The notes under the pieces: model-generated
The model's input: only the letters and a program-made list of their open reading frames with translations
Told to the model about the DNA's origin: nothing
The model's database searches: none
Made by a program: the position numbers and the translations under genes
Source: Bacillus cereus G9842
GTDB taxonomy: Bacteria; Bacillota; Bacilli; Bacillales; Bacillaceae_G
Direction: 5' to 3'
Assembly (NCBI RefSeq): GCF_000021305.1
Contig: NC_011772.1
Span: 3,448,001-3,512,000 of the forward strand
DNA length: 64,000 bases
Shown: positions 35,780 to 45,869 of the stretch, one piece after another
Position numbering within the stretch: position 1 is the first letter of the stretch
Layout of the letters: every line of letters starts with the position of its first letter

Positions 35780-35895
35780 ACAATCATCTCATTTCATTTA
35801 TAGTAAAAAGTGCTCTATACTATAAAATGTAGACAACCTATGGGATGTACGTTGTCCAACAAAATTCCGCACATATGAGAGGAGTTTATAAAACT

Positions 35896-36645
35896 ATGCG
35901 CTATGTTATTATAACAGGAACTTCACAAGGTTTAGGGGAAGCTATTGCCACGCAATTATTAGAAAAAAATACAACTGTCATCTCTATTTCTAGAAGAGAA
36001 AATAAAGAGCTTACTAAACTTGCAGAACAATATAACAGCAATTGCATTTTTCATTCCCTAGATCTTCAAGATGTACATAACTTAGAAACTAACTTTAAAG
36101 AGATCATTTCATCTATTAGAAAAGAAAATGTATCCTCTATTCATTTAATTAATAATGCGGGTACAGTTGCACCTATGAAGCCAATTGAAAAAGCTGAAAG
36201 CGAACAATTCATTACGAACGTTCACATTAATTTACTTGCACCTATGATTCTTACATCTACGTTTATGAAGCATACGAAAGGCTGGAAAGTAGATAAACGC
36301 GTTATTAACATTTCATCTGGTGCAGGAAAAAATCCTTACTTTGGCTGGGGCGCTTATTGCACAACGAAAGCTGGTGTAAATATGTTTACACAGTGCGTAG
36401 CAACTGAAGAAGTAGAAAAAGAATATCCAGTAAAAATCGTCGCTTTTGCACCTGGTGTTGTTGATACAAATATGCAATCACAAATTCGTGAAACAAATAA
36501 AGAAGATTTTATAAATTTGGACCGCTTCATTGCATTAAAAGAAGAAGGAAAACTATTATCACCTGAATATGTTGCGAAAGCTATTCGTAACTTACTAGAA
36601 ACTGAGGACTTCCCTCAAGGCGAGGTTATTAGGATTGATGAATAA
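35896..36645 (+). CDS. (S)-benzoin-forming benzil reductase, SDR family
   Basis: A 249-residue NADPH-dependent short-chain dehydrogenase. It closely matches the characterised B. cereus benzil reductase (relative of B. subtilis YueD). The cofactor motif is TGTSQGLGEA (about 8-17), NNAG follows, and the catalytic set is Ser in NISSGAG with YCTTK. I start at ATG 35896 (GAGGAG 11 bases upstream). The natural substrate is unknown. It is divergent from the DUF11 gene. Confidence 0.9.
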   Translation: MRYVIITGTSQGLGEAIATQLLEKNTTVISISRRENKELTKLAEQYNSNCIFHSLDLQDVHNLETNFKEIISSIRKENVSSIHLINNAGTVAPMKPIEKAESEQFITNVHINLLAPMILTSTFMKHTKGWKVDKRVINISSGAGKNPYFGWGAYCTTKAGVNMFTQCVATEEVEKEYPVKIVAFAPGVVDTNMQSQIRETNKEDFINLDRFIALKEEGKLLSPEYVAKAIRNLLETEDFPQGEVIRIDE

Positions 36646-36646
36646 T

Positions 36647-36677
36647 AAAAAGGCGTGCTATTTTAGCACACCTTTTT
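36647..36677. terminator. Bidirectional terminator
   Basis: AAAAAGGCGTGCT pairs with AGCACACCTTTTT (one mismatch) between convergent genes. Confidence 0.85.
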
Positions 36678-36680
36678 GTT

Positions 36681-37514
36681 CTACTTCTCTAAAAATATAA
36701 GCACAGACTCCGCAATTTGCTCATAACCGATTTCTTGATAAATTTTATTAGATGTCGGATTCGCTAGATCAGTATATAACGTAGTCGTCTTGTACCCTTC
36801 ATCTAACATACGTTGACTAAGTGCCGCTACACAATTAGATGCGTATCCCTTTTTCCTTGCTTCTTTCGGCGTATATACAAAATTAACTGTTATATTATTT
36901 TTAGTTGGTCTCGTTTTTGCAGCTACAGAAACGAGTTTCCTATCCACTTCCAAACCAAACAGTCGATTTGTAGTTATTAATGTATGCGCAGTTTGTTTTG
37001 CTTCTTCTTTCGTAGTAGGAAGCTTTACATCTTCACAAAATTGATATATCCACTGTTCTATTAATGGTAATTCATCATTATTTACTGCCCGGAAAAGTCC
37101 GTTCGCATTACACCTCTTCTTTACTTTGTTCAGCTCATACACACCTTGCTCCATTGCAACATTCGTTTTCTTATTTTCTAATACCGCAATCTCTTCCGCT
37201 AATTTCTGTACAATTTTCTTATTACCGATCAATCCAGGAATATCCGGGTATACTTTCGTTAACTCTTTTGCAAGTTCCTCAATAGCTACTCCTGCAATTT
37301 CAGAAGTTGCAACAATGATTTGTTTCTTCTCTTCTGTTTGCAGAAATACAACGGCAATTTCTTCTCCTTGTTTCGCTATCCCCATAAATATCGGTTCTTG
37401 GACCATTTGTAATACACCTAATATGAGATTGTTTTCCTGCTCATTCTTTTCTAGAAATGTTGTAACATCTTCTTTAAAATGAAAAATCTCTTCATATACA
37501 TATAATTGAATCAT
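36681..37514 (-). CDS. GNAT family N-acetyltransferase, two-domain
   Basis: A 277-residue protein. The C-terminal half carries the GNAT core (NFVYTPKEARKKGYASNCVAALSQRML) and ends with YQEIGYEQIAES. The N-terminal half is the partner domain common in ~280-residue Bacillus GNATs. The substrate is unknown. The start could be ATG 37514 or TTG 37520; GGGAG is closer to TTG (6 bases) than to ATG (12 bases). Confidence 0.82.
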   Translation of the reverse strand: MIQLYVYEEIFHFKEDVTTFLEKNEQENNLILGVLQMVQEPIFMGIAKQGEEIAVVFLQTEEKKQIIVATSEIAGVAIEELAKELTKVYPDIPGLIGNKKIVQKLAEEIAVLENKKTNVAMEQGVYELNKVKKRCNANGLFRAVNNDELPLIEQWIYQFCEDVKLPTTKEEAKQTAHTLITTNRLFGLEVDRKLVSVAAKTRPTKNNITVNFVYTPKEARKKGYASNCVAALSQRMLDEGYKTTTLYTDLANPTSNKIYQEIGYEQIAESVLIFLEK

Positions 37515-37580
37515 CGACAATCTCTTCTCCCTATTTATAGTTTCATAAAGTATTGGCGATTAATTCACTAAATTCCTCTT

Positions 37581-39089
37581 TTACGATTCAACAATATTCA
37601 AAGTTAATGAATTCAAATTCGTTTCAGCTTGTAAAATTCTTTGTTTTTCCCTTTCAAATACCTCTTCTTCATTTTGAAATGACTCTTTTCGATTTTTAAT
37701 CATGCGCTCCATTTCTTTTTTACTCGGTCCACCGTATACATTTCTTTTTTGAATAAAAGCTTCTGGCGATATAATTTCTTTCCACTCTTTTTCTAATAAA
37801 TTTATTTTAAAATGTTCTTGCAAATACATATTTACATCTTTGAAGTGTAATTCATGTAGTTCTTTTTTCTGCTCCAATGACATATTTGCAATAGCACTTG
37901 CTGCATGATGAGCATGCCGAAATGGAATGTCATAATTTTTTGTTAAAACATCTGCGAAATCAGTTATCGTAATTGCATGTTTATAGGAACGACTTTTCAA
38001 CGTTTCTTCTTCTACTTTCATCGTTCGAACAACTGCATTCATCATACAAAAAACACGAATGGTCTTTTCAATTCCTTTATATAAATACGGCTGCAAGTCA
38101 TCTTCCGTATCGACAATATCACCAAATGGCGTATTATGGATCATTTGAAATACTGTAAATGCTTCTCCTAAAGCACCACTCGTAATTGCACGAGCGTGTT
38201 CAATTGAAACTGGATTTCGTTTTTGCGGCATTATACTACTGATTTGTACATATGGCTTTGCAACAGTAATACCGTCATATTCTTTCGTTGCTAACAACAA
38301 AAAGTCATGAATCCATCTACTCGTGTTCGTCATCATTACCATAAGTAGCGAGCTAACTTCCAATAAATAATCCGCCCCGGCAACAGCATCATATGAGTTC
38401 TCAATTACATTTGTAAATCCAAGTAGATGAGCAACTCGTTCTCGTTTAATCGGGAAACTTGTTGTAGAGAGTGCAGCCGCCCCCATTGGAGACTGATTTA
38501 AAAGTTGGTACGTTTTTTTCATTCGTTCTAAATCTCTTTGCATCGTATCATAAATTGCTAAAGTATAATGACCAAATGTTGTTGGCTGTGCTGGTTGTGT
38601 ATGTGTATAAGCTGGCATAATCGTTTCCTTGTGATTATCGGCAAGTTGTAATATACTTTCTTGCAATAACAAATGATGCTCCATTAACCGTATTACATAT
38701 CGCCTTAAACTCATGCGATACATCGTTACACCCATATCATTTCTACTCCTACCAATATGCATATTACTTACAAAATCGCATTTCGCTTCTTGAGAAATTA
38801 AATGTTCGACTAAAAAAAAGAGGTCTTCATGCTGCTCTGTATATACCAATTTATCTTTTGGTATTCGCTCTACTTTTCTAAGTGCGTTTAATATAACTTT
38901 AGCTTCTTCTATTTTCATTAAACTTTCTTCAGTCAACATCGTAATATGTGCTTTATGCACTTGAAACATATCTTTCAATAAGTAATTTCGTTGAAAATCA
39001 AATACATGTTGTAATACACAATCCACATATGTTTTTCCAGGGAAATCAGCGCCTTCACTCTTTATAAACTCTTCCTTACTCTGTTTCAT
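37581..39089 (-). CDS. Argininosuccinate lyase-like protein (ArgH paralogue)
   Basis: A 502-residue member of the fumarase/ASL superfamily. The signature SSIMPQKRNP (GSxxMPxKxN type) carries the catalytic Ser loop. THTQPAQPTTFGHY and HIGRSRNDM are typical of ArgH. It is longer than standard ArgH (about 460) and is not next to argG, so it may be a paralogue with another substrate. I start at ATG 39089, 8 bases after AGGGG. Confidence 0.82.
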   Translation of the reverse strand: MKQSKEEFIKSEGADFPGKTYVDCVLQHVFDFQRNYLLKDMFQVHKAHITMLTEESLMKIEEAKVILNALRKVERIPKDKLVYTEQHEDLFFLVEHLISQEAKCDFVSNMHIGRSRNDMGVTMYRMSLRRYVIRLMEHHLLLQESILQLADNHKETIMPAYTHTQPAQPTTFGHYTLAIYDTMQRDLERMKKTYQLLNQSPMGAAALSTTSFPIKRERVAHLLGFTNVIENSYDAVAGADYLLEVSSLLMVMMTNTSRWIHDFLLLATKEYDGITVAKPYVQISSIMPQKRNPVSIEHARAITSGALGEAFTVFQMIHNTPFGDIVDTEDDLQPYLYKGIEKTIRVFCMMNAVVRTMKVEEETLKSRSYKHAITITDFADVLTKNYDIPFRHAHHAASAIANMSLEQKKELHELHFKDVNMYLQEHFKINLLEKEWKEIISPEAFIQKRNVYGGPSKKEMERMIKNRKESFQNEEEVFEREKQRILQAETNLNSLTLNIVES

Positions 39090-39162
39090 CACCTTTTCCC
39101 CTCTCACCTAAGTATTACTACCCATCATACCCAGAGATAGAAAAAAAGTGCTTGTACATAAA

Positions 39163-39195
39163 AATAAACTCGGTGCTCTCTGCACCGAGTTTATT
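39163..39195 (-). terminator. Terminator overlapping the stop of the serine hydrolase gene
   Basis: A perfect 14-bp stem (AATAAACTCGGTGC with its complement) around TCTCT, then TTT on the minus strand. It includes the stop codon. Confidence 0.85.
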
Positions 39196-40300
39196 TAATA
39201 AAAGTCGCATCATACTTATCACTTTGCAACACTTGGAAATGTAAGTTTGCTAAATGTTTCCGTATTTCTGCACTATCGTCTTCATTTAAATTATTCGCTA
39301 AAAACACAATTTCTGTACAGTTTCCACGTTTATCCATAGCGTAAACTGCTTTTGTCACCGTCCATGGTGTGTAACCATTCTTTTGCCCAGCATGTCTAAA
39401 TGTTTTACGGTATTTCTTGGCACTCATGTCTGTTTCAACGATATTTGCCCATACTTTTTCTTCAGCCTCTGTCAAGCCGCCTTTATGGTTTGCTTTTTGA
39501 AGTAATACCATATAATCATTTGCGGAAGCTGCTGGTAATCTATCTGACCAAATTTTGTCGTAACGTTCCTCTAAATAAAGCGGAATTTCCTTCTGTAATA
39601 ATGGTCCCTTCTTCTTTAAGCGTTCATGAATATTCATCGCATATTCACGATATTGCTCTTGAGACATTTCTTTTAACTTTTTTTCTATTTTATATTTTGG
39701 AACATGCAATTCTTTATGCAAATATCCCGGGATATATAAAGATGAAACGATTGGAAATAGTGGTTGATGTGCAGGAAGTGATAAACTTTGTAAATTCCGA
39801 TTAATGTTATCTAATCCTAACAATTCCATTAAGTATTCAGCATTCGCATTCGAACTAAACTTAACCATTCCTTTTGCCACTTCTTCTAAAGAAACCGCTC
39901 CTTCAGTTATCTTGCCTGTCTTCTCCAAATACTTTTGCCATCTATCTTGTGCACCTCCATCTGTATTCGGAACATAATAACGATTCACATCATTAATCGA
40001 AACGAAACTAGACGAATCAATTTTCCCTTCAGTAACTTGTTTCGTATATTCAAGCGCCACAATTAATTTCATCGTACTAGCGACTGGCAATACAACATTG
40101 GGATTTACAGAATAAACAACTTTATCATTTCTCTTTACTAGAAGTGCACTATTTTTTTCATCTTTATGTTCTTCAATAAAAGATGCAATATACTGTGCAT
40201 CATCATTATTTGAACTCCATACTTTTTTCACTAAAAAGTTACCCGATATTAGCAAAACGAAAATACCCACAATTACTGCGCATACCATAGTTTTTTTCAA
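39191..40300 (-). CDS. Serine hydrolase, class A beta-lactamase fold
   Basis: A 369-residue extracytoplasmic protein. The N-terminal hydrophobic segment (about 5-28) is an anchor or signal. The active site has SxxK (ASTMKLI) and SxN (SSNANAEYLM); GYTPWTVTKAVYAM takes the place of the third motif. This type is usually not a true beta-lactamase but a peptidoglycan-linked or unknown hydrolase. The start is TTG 40300, 8 bases after AGAGG. Confidence 0.8.
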   Translation of the reverse strand: MKKTMVCAVIVGIFVLLISGNFLVKKVWSSNNDDAQYIASFIEEHKDEKNSALLVKRNDKVVYSVNPNVVLPVASTMKLIVALEYTKQVTEGKIDSSSFVSINDVNRYYVPNTDGGAQDRWQKYLEKTGKITEGAVSLEEVAKGMVKFSSNANAEYLMELLGLDNINRNLQSLSLPAHQPLFPIVSSLYIPGYLHKELHVPKYKIEKKLKEMSQEQYREYAMNIHERLKKKGPLLQKEIPLYLEERYDKIWSDRLPAASANDYMVLLQKANHKGGLTEAEEKVWANIVETDMSAKKYRKTFRHAGQKNGYTPWTVTKAVYAMDKRGNCTEIVFLANNLNEDDSAEIRKHLANLHFQVLQSDKYDATFIK

Positions 40301-40351
40301 GTAAAATTCCTCTCCTATTGTATAACTCTTCTCTATTTATCATTAAAAAAC

Positions 40352-40395
40352 AAAATAATGGAGATGGTCATTTGAATAACCATCTCCATTATTTT
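40352..40395 (-). terminator. Terminator of the nucleoside hydrolase gene
   Basis: A perfect 17-bp stem (AAAATAATGGAGATGGT with its complement), followed on the minus strand by GTTTTTTAATG. Confidence 0.9.
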
Positions 40396-40417
40396 AACTT
40401 GTATACTCCTATTATGT

Positions 40418-41350
40418 CTACGTCATGATTTTCACAAAATCCTCAAGAAATTTTTTATAATGTAATGACCAACCAATTCGCACCCAATTTTTTAATGCTT
40501 TTGCATCAGGTTGAGGACGGAAATCTGCAATACTTTCTCCTTTTGCAATTCCAGCTGTATCTACATCGACACGACGATATACATAATCTAAAAGGGATGG
40601 ATTTGCCGCAACCATCATTGTAACGACGTCATGCACTGGACTTCCTTTTATTTTCGGATTTAACTTTCTATAAGCTTTATAATAATACGTAAATATCGGC
40701 TCGATTAACTTATTAAAACTCGTTTTAGAGTGTTTCGTAATATATTTTACCATTTCCGGTGTAATAATTGCTTCCGATGTAACGTTAAGTGGTACTAATG
40801 TCACATTTTTAGCATTTTGCATGACTAATTGTGACGCAATGGGATCACCATGAAAATTCGCCTCTGCGACTGGTGTTACATTGCCAGGCATTAAGAAAGC
40901 ACCGCCCATTATATAATATTCTTTCACATACTTCATCATCGGCTTTTCTAAAATAAATGCTGTCGCTAGTGTTGTTGATCTACCAGCATCGACTATTATT
41001 AATTCCCCTTTATATTTTTCAAGAAGATCAAAAAATGCACAAAAAGGCTTTATATTTGGCAAAAAAGTTTTTGGAGGTTTAATTGGCCCTAAACCGTCTG
41101 CCCCATGAATTTCTGGATAATACGTCGTAACATCTCCGGATAAAGGGATTTTTGCACCATTAATAACAGGTATATCTTCCCGTCCTGCCATTTGCAATAA
41201 ATATGCGGCATTACTTGTCGCCTTTTCTTGTGTTACATTTCCATATCCCGTTACTACCCCAACAATATCAATATCAGGATGCAACAATCCATACATAATT
41301 GCTAAAGAGTCATCAATGCCTGGGTCTCCTAAAAATAACACTTTTTTCAT
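40418..41350 (-). CDS. Inosine-uridine preferring nucleoside hydrolase
   Basis: A 310-residue enzyme that hydrolyses ribonucleosides to base and ribose. The N-terminal metal motif is LGDPGIDDS: Asp9, Asp13 and Asp14 are present, but the first Asp of the usual DxDxxxDD is Leu. The C-terminal catalytic His region is present (KGSPVHDVVTM). I start at ATG 41350; the ATG at 41365 touches the ribosome site. A sodium-pantothenate symporter operon lies upstream on the same strand, separated by a hairpin. Confidence 0.87.
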   Translation of the reverse strand: MKKVLFLGDPGIDDSLAIMYGLLHPDIDIVGVVTGYGNVTQEKATSNAAYLLQMAGREDIPVINGAKIPLSGDVTTYYPEIHGADGLGPIKPPKTFLPNIKPFCAFFDLLEKYKGELIIVDAGRSTTLATAFILEKPMMKYVKEYYIMGGAFLMPGNVTPVAEANFHGDPIASQLVMQNAKNVTLVPLNVTSEAIITPEMVKYITKHSKTSFNKLIEPIFTYYYKAYRKLNPKIKGSPVHDVVTMMVAANPSLLDYVYRRVDVDTAGIAKGESIADFRPQPDAKALKNWVRIGWSLHYKKFLEDFVKIMT

Positions 41351-41441
41351 CGACCTCAACTCCATCCCCTCAGTTGTTATTAATTTATGAATAAACGTGG
41401 ATATACAGAATAAAAAAGAACAAATTCATACGAAAAAACAC

Positions 41442-41456
41442 AGTCCTATAAGGACT
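41442..41456 (-). terminator. Weak terminator of the panF operon
   Basis: AGTCCT and AGGACT flank ATA, and the minus strand continues GTGTTTTTTCG. Confidence 0.5.
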
Positions 41457-41472
41457 ACGTTCTTCAGCTAAC

Positions 41473-42906
41473 CTATACTGTTTTTTTTACAGCACTCATA
41501 CTTCCAATAACATAAGCGATAAACGCAAAACAAATTGGGAAGACAACTGTATGTATACCGAACGGATTTGGATAGAAAAGATGAATACACATATATGAAC
41601 CTACTCCAACGAAAATGGAAGCAAGCGCTCCTGTAGCATTTCCTTTCCTCCAATATAACCCTAATACGATTGGCCAAATGAATGCTGCTTCTAATCCACC
41701 GAAAGAAAATAAATTTAGCCATATTAAAAAATCTGGTGGTTTAATCGCCGCTGCATAAACGAGTAGTCCTACAATACCAGTAATCCACAAACTTCCTTTT
41801 TTTATCGTACTGTCTGCTGCATCTTTCTTTATGTAATTTACGTATATATCTTTAATAATTGACGAGCTTACAAGTAATAATAAAGAGTTTACTGTAGACA
41901 TAATCGCTGCCATTGGTGCGGCTAAGAAAACTCCAGCTAACCACGGTGGCAACACTTCCATCGCAAGTAGCGGCATTACTTTATCTGGTACCGTTATACC
42001 TGGAAGTACTACTCTTGCAAATACACCTGTTAAATGCATACCGATCATAATTGTACCAACGACAACTGTTCCAATTATTAAAGCTTGGTGCATAGCTTTT
42101 GAATTTTTATAAGACATGGCACGCACGCTAATTTGCGGTAAACCTACAACGCCAATTCCAATTAAAATCCAAAATGATGTAACATATGATTTCGTTAAAC
42201 TGCCATCTGCTCCGAATGGTGTAATTAAATTTGGATTAATTTGAACAAGTTCCTGCATAATCTTTTCAATTCCACCACCAGCAATGACAGTAGCAATTAA
42301 AATGATTGTCGTTCCAACTAACATAATGATTCCTAATAATGTATCTGATAGCGCGACTGCACGAAATCCACCAATTAATACGTACACAAGTACAGAAAAA
42401 GTAAATAAAAATAGTGCTGTTGTATACGATAGACCCGTTAGTGACTCAATTAATCGTCCACCGCCGACCCACTGGGCTACTGTCGCCGAAAATAAAAAGA
42501 TAATAATACATAACGCAGAGAGTATAACAACTGCTTTATTATTGTATCTCCCTTTTAAATAATCGATAAGAGTAATTGCTTCCATCTTCCTAGCGATAAT
42601 TGCAAACTTTTTACCGATAACCGTTAAAACGATATACCCTGTTACAACTTGAATCGCAGATAACAGTACCCATCCAAGCCCCATATTGTAAGCAATACCA
42701 GGGCCACCAATAAAGCTACTTGCACTACCGTACGTAGCAATCATTGTCATCGCTAATAATAAACCGCCTAGCTCACGCCCACCTAGAAAATATTCTTGTA
42801 AAAATTTATTATGAGCAGTTGCTTGCACGCGTCTTGAAGCATATACACCAATTAAAAATACAACGATAAACGAAATTATCATTGGAATGATTACATACCA
42901 ATTCAT
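41473..42906 (-). CDS. panF: Sodium/pantothenate symporter
   Basis: A 477-residue sodium:solute symporter (SSF family) with 13 predicted helices. The unwound first helix reads MTMIATYGSASSFIGGPG, and GVVGLPQISVRAM is typical of PanF. It imports pantothenate for coenzyme A synthesis. It starts 3 bp after the yhdT stop, so the pair is an operon, as in many bacteria. Confidence 0.9.
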   Translation of the reverse strand: MNWYVIIPMIISFIVVFLIGVYASRRVQATAHNKFLQEYFLGGRELGGLLLAMTMIATYGSASSFIGGPGIAYNMGLGWVLLSAIQVVTGYIVLTVIGKKFAIIARKMEAITLIDYLKGRYNNKAVVILSALCIIIFLFSATVAQWVGGGRLIESLTGLSYTTALFLFTFSVLVYVLIGGFRAVALSDTLLGIIMLVGTTIILIATVIAGGGIEKIMQELVQINPNLITPFGADGSLTKSYVTSFWILIGIGVVGLPQISVRAMSYKNSKAMHQALIIGTVVVGTIMIGMHLTGVFARVVLPGITVPDKVMPLLAMEVLPPWLAGVFLAAPMAAIMSTVNSLLLLVSSSIIKDIYVNYIKKDAADSTIKKGSLWITGIVGLLVYAAAIKPPDFLIWLNLFSFGGLEAAFIWPIVLGLYWRKGNATGALASIFVGVGSYMCIHLFYPNPFGIHTVVFPICFAFIAYVIGSMSAVKKTV

Positions 42907-42909
42907 CTA

Positions 42910-43188
42910 TTATTCCTCACTTTTTTCTTCCTCATCGAGTGAAATATCTTGAAATACAAAACGAACAACTAAACTAAGTAAAATAACCATAACGATAAAT
43001 CCAACGATACAGCTATAAAAAAACCATGTGGGAAAACCGAATACATATGTATATTCACTCGGATTTTTACTACCAAGCCCATAAGCGAATCCGTACCATA
43101 TTATAAAATTAATAATAGCAAGTCCAAGACCAATTAACGCTTCTCTATGGGCTATTCGAAAGCGTGGATCATCATGATAATCTTTCAT
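42910..43188 (-). CDS. yhdT: YhdT family membrane protein (DUF997)
   Basis: A 92-residue protein with two membrane helices (about 17-38 and 48-75). The family motif is DPRFRIAHREAL followed by NFIIWYGFAYGLG. YhdT is the usual partner encoded before panF. I start at ATG 43188 after GGAGGGGG. Its exact role is unknown. Confidence 0.88.
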   Translation of the reverse strand: MKDYHDDPRFRIAHREALIGLGLAIINFIIWYGFAYGLGSKNPSEYTYVFGFPTWFFYSCIVGFIVMVILLSLVVRFVFQDISLDEEEKSEE

Positions 43189-43461
43189 TTTTCCCCCTCC
43201 TCTCACGATGTATTATTGTACCATTGTTCTTCTAGTTTTTCCTACTAGAAAGCAAAAACAAGCAGGATTTTTTACAATCATATAGAAGGTTCTGTTACAT
43301 TACATATTTTTTACAATTGTAACACAAATGAAATTTGAATTTTCAGTATTTATTAATTATGATTTTAATTAGAGGCTTTCCATCTAGTTTCCACATCCTT
43401 GATTTCGGAATAAGCGCCGTCTCGTACTGCGTTTACATTATATTTTCAAGGGGGTTATACA

Positions 43462-44946
43462 ATGAGTCAACTAGCTGTAAATCTTCATGAAAAGGTAGAA
43501 AATTTTCTTCAAGGTACAAAAAAGTTATATGTGAATGGATCTTTCATTGAAAGCGCTTCCGGAAAAACATTTAAAACACCTAACCCAGCAACTGGTGAAA
43601 CACTTGCCGTCGTTTCTGAAGCTGGTCGTGAAGATATTCATAAAGCTGTAGTCGCAGCTCGTATGGCTTTTGACGAAGGTCCTTGGTCTCGTATGAGCAC
43701 TGCTGAGCGAAGCCGTCTCATGTACAAGTTAGCTGATTTAATGGAAGAACATAAAGAAGAGCTTGCACAGCTCGAAACATTAGATAACGGAAAGCCAATC
43801 CGTGAAACAATGGCAGCAGACATACCACTTGCAATTGAGCATATGCGCTATTACGCTGGCTGGGCTACGAAAATCGTTGGTCAAACAATTCCTGTTTCCG
43901 GTGATTACTTTAACTATACACGCCATGAAGCTGTTGGTGTCGTTGGTCAAATTATCCCTTGGAACTTCCCGCTTCTTATGGCAATGTGGAAAATGGGAGC
44001 AGCGCTTGCTACAGGATGTACAATCGTTTTAAAACCTGCAGAACAAACTCCACTATCTGCTCTATACTTAGCTGAATTAATTGAAGAAGCTGGATTCCCG
44101 AAAGGTGTTATTAATATCGTACCTGGATTCGGTGAATCAGCTGGACAAGCTCTCGTTAATCATCCACTCGTTGATAAAATTGCATTTACCGGTTCTACTC
44201 CTGTCGGTAAACAAATTATGCGACAAGCATCCGAATCATTAAAACGCGTTACACTTGAGTTAGGCGGTAAATCACCAAATATCATCTTGCCAGATGCTGA
44301 TTTATCTCGCGCGATTCCTGGTGCACTTTCTGGTGTTATGTTTAACCAAGGACAAGTATGCTCTGCTGGATCACGCTTATTTGTTCCGAAGAAAATGTAT
44401 GATAATGTCATGGCTGATCTCGTCCTTTATTCTAAAAAATTAAATCAAGGCGCTGGTCTAAGTCCAGAAACTACAATCGGTCCTCTCGTTTCCGAAGAAC
44501 AACAAAAACGTGTAATGGGCTTCATTGAAAAAGGGATTGAAGAAGGCGCTGAAGTACTTTGCGGAGGAAATAATCCATTCGATCAAGGCTACTTCGTTTC
44601 TCCTACAGTATTCGCTGACGTAAATGACGAAATGACGATCGCAAAAGAAGAAATTTTCGGTCCAGTTATTTCTGCAATACCGTTTAACGATATTGATGAA
44701 GTAATTGAACGTGCGAATAAATCTCAATTTGGCTTAGCTGCTGGTGTATGGACAGAAAATGTTAAAACTGCACACTATGTTGCAAGTAAAGTACGTGCAG
44801 GTACAGTATGGGTAAACTGTTATAACGTCTTTGATGCAGCATCTCCATTTGGAGGATTTAAACAATCTGGTCTCGGCCGTGAAATGGGATCTTACGCATT
44901 AAATAACTATACAGAAGTGAAGAGCGTTTGGCTTAACTTAAATTAA
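43462..44946 (+). CDS. NAD-dependent aldehyde dehydrogenase
   Basis: A 494-residue class 1/2 aldehyde dehydrogenase. Catalytic Cys300 lies in GQVCSAG and general base Glu266 in LELGGKSP. The cofactor motif FTGSTPVGK and substrate-entry PWNFPLLM are intact. It resembles DhaS-type enzymes of Bacillus; the substrate is not evident. AGGGGG precedes ATG by about 8 bases. It is monocistronic with a clear terminator. Confidence 0.9.
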   Translation: MSQLAVNLHEKVENFLQGTKKLYVNGSFIESASGKTFKTPNPATGETLAVVSEAGREDIHKAVVAARMAFDEGPWSRMSTAERSRLMYKLADLMEEHKEELAQLETLDNGKPIRETMAADIPLAIEHMRYYAGWATKIVGQTIPVSGDYFNYTRHEAVGVVGQIIPWNFPLLMAMWKMGAALATGCTIVLKPAEQTPLSALYLAELIEEAGFPKGVINIVPGFGESAGQALVNHPLVDKIAFTGSTPVGKQIMRQASESLKRVTLELGGKSPNIILPDADLSRAIPGALSGVMFNQGQVCSAGSRLFVPKKMYDNVMADLVLYSKKLNQGAGLSPETTIGPLVSEEQQKRVMGFIEKGIEEGAEVLCGGNNPFDQGYFVSPTVFADVNDEMTIAKEEIFGPVISAIPFNDIDEVIERANKSQFGLAAGVWTENVKTAHYVASKVRAGTVWVNCYNVFDAASPFGGFKQSGLGREMGSYALNNYTEVKSVWLNLN

Positions 44947-44950
44947 TGAG

Positions 44951-44983
44951 AAAGAACCTGACTTACCTGGTCAGGTTCTTTTC
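44951..44983 (+). terminator. Terminator of the aldehyde dehydrogenase gene
   Basis: AAAGAACCTGAC pairs perfectly with GTCAGGTTCTTT and is followed by TT, 5 bp past the stop. Confidence 0.88.
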
Positions 44984-44996
44984 ATTATGTATTCCT

Positions 44997-45737
44997 TTAA
45001 ACTTGCAGTCCTCCGCTCACATTTAATACTTCACCTGTAATATAAGATGCGTATTCTGATGCTAAAAAGGCTGCTGCGTTCGCAATATCTTCTGGCGTTC
45101 CAATTCTACCAACTGGAATAGCGCCCACCATCTTTTCTTTCACTTTATCTGGTATCGTTTTTGTCATATCTGTATCCATAAACCCCGGACAAATCGCATT
45201 ACAAGTAATACCGAAACTTCCAACTTCTTTCGCTGCTGTTTTTGTTAATCCTACAACTCCTGCCTTTGTAGCCGCATAATTTGCTTGACCTATGTTTCCT
45301 TCTCTACTAATTGAAGATATGTTAATAATGCGTCCATACCCTTGTTGTCTCATGTAAAGAAGCGCTGGTTGCATACAATAAAAAACTCCAGTTAAGTTCA
45401 CTTGTAATACTTGTTCCCAAGCAGACTTCTCCATTTTATGTAACATTGCGTCTCTTGTAATTCCAGCATTATTCACCAAAATATGTAATGTACCAAATTT
45501 TTGAACCGCATATTCAATTAACGACTTTGCTTCATTTTGATTACTCACATCACATCGATATGAGCACACTTCATATCCTTCATCTGATAACTCACGTGTC
45601 GTCTTTTGTAGATTCTCTTCATTTACATCGCTAATTAATACTTTCGCCCCTAGTTTTGCATAAACCCTTGCAATCTCTTTTCCAATTCCCTGTGCAGCTC
45701 CTGTTACAACAGCTGTTTTCCCATTTAAAAACTCCAT
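44997..45737 (-). CDS. FabG-like 3-oxoacyl reductase, SDR family
   Basis: A 246-residue NADPH-dependent reductase with TGAAQGIGKEIA, NNAGITRDAMLHKM, Ser in NISSISREGNIGQ, YAATK, and the C-terminal ITGEVLNVSGG. This pattern is that of 3-oxoacyl-ACP or acetoacetyl-CoA reductases. No fatty-acid or polyhydroxyalkanoate gene is adjacent, so which substrate it uses is open. GGGGG precedes ATG by about 6 bases. Confidence 0.85.
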   Translation of the reverse strand: MEFLNGKTAVVTGAAQGIGKEIARVYAKLGAKVLISDVNEENLQKTTRELSDEGYEVCSYRCDVSNQNEAKSLIEYAVQKFGTLHILVNNAGITRDAMLHKMEKSAWEQVLQVNLTGVFYCMQPALLYMRQQGYGRIINISSISREGNIGQANYAATKAGVVGLTKTAAKEVGSFGITCNAICPGFMDTDMTKTIPDKVKEKMVGAIPVGRIGTPEDIANAAAFLASEYASYITGEVLNVSGGLQV

Positions 45738-45869
45738 TCCTATCCCCCATTTCTATTACTTATACTGTATATTTCGGCTTTTTGCTTTCCAATTCCTCTT
45801 TGTATAAAAAAGTCTATTTGTGTCAAACTAACTTTGCAACGTCGCATAAACGCAAGGAGATTGTGTCGA

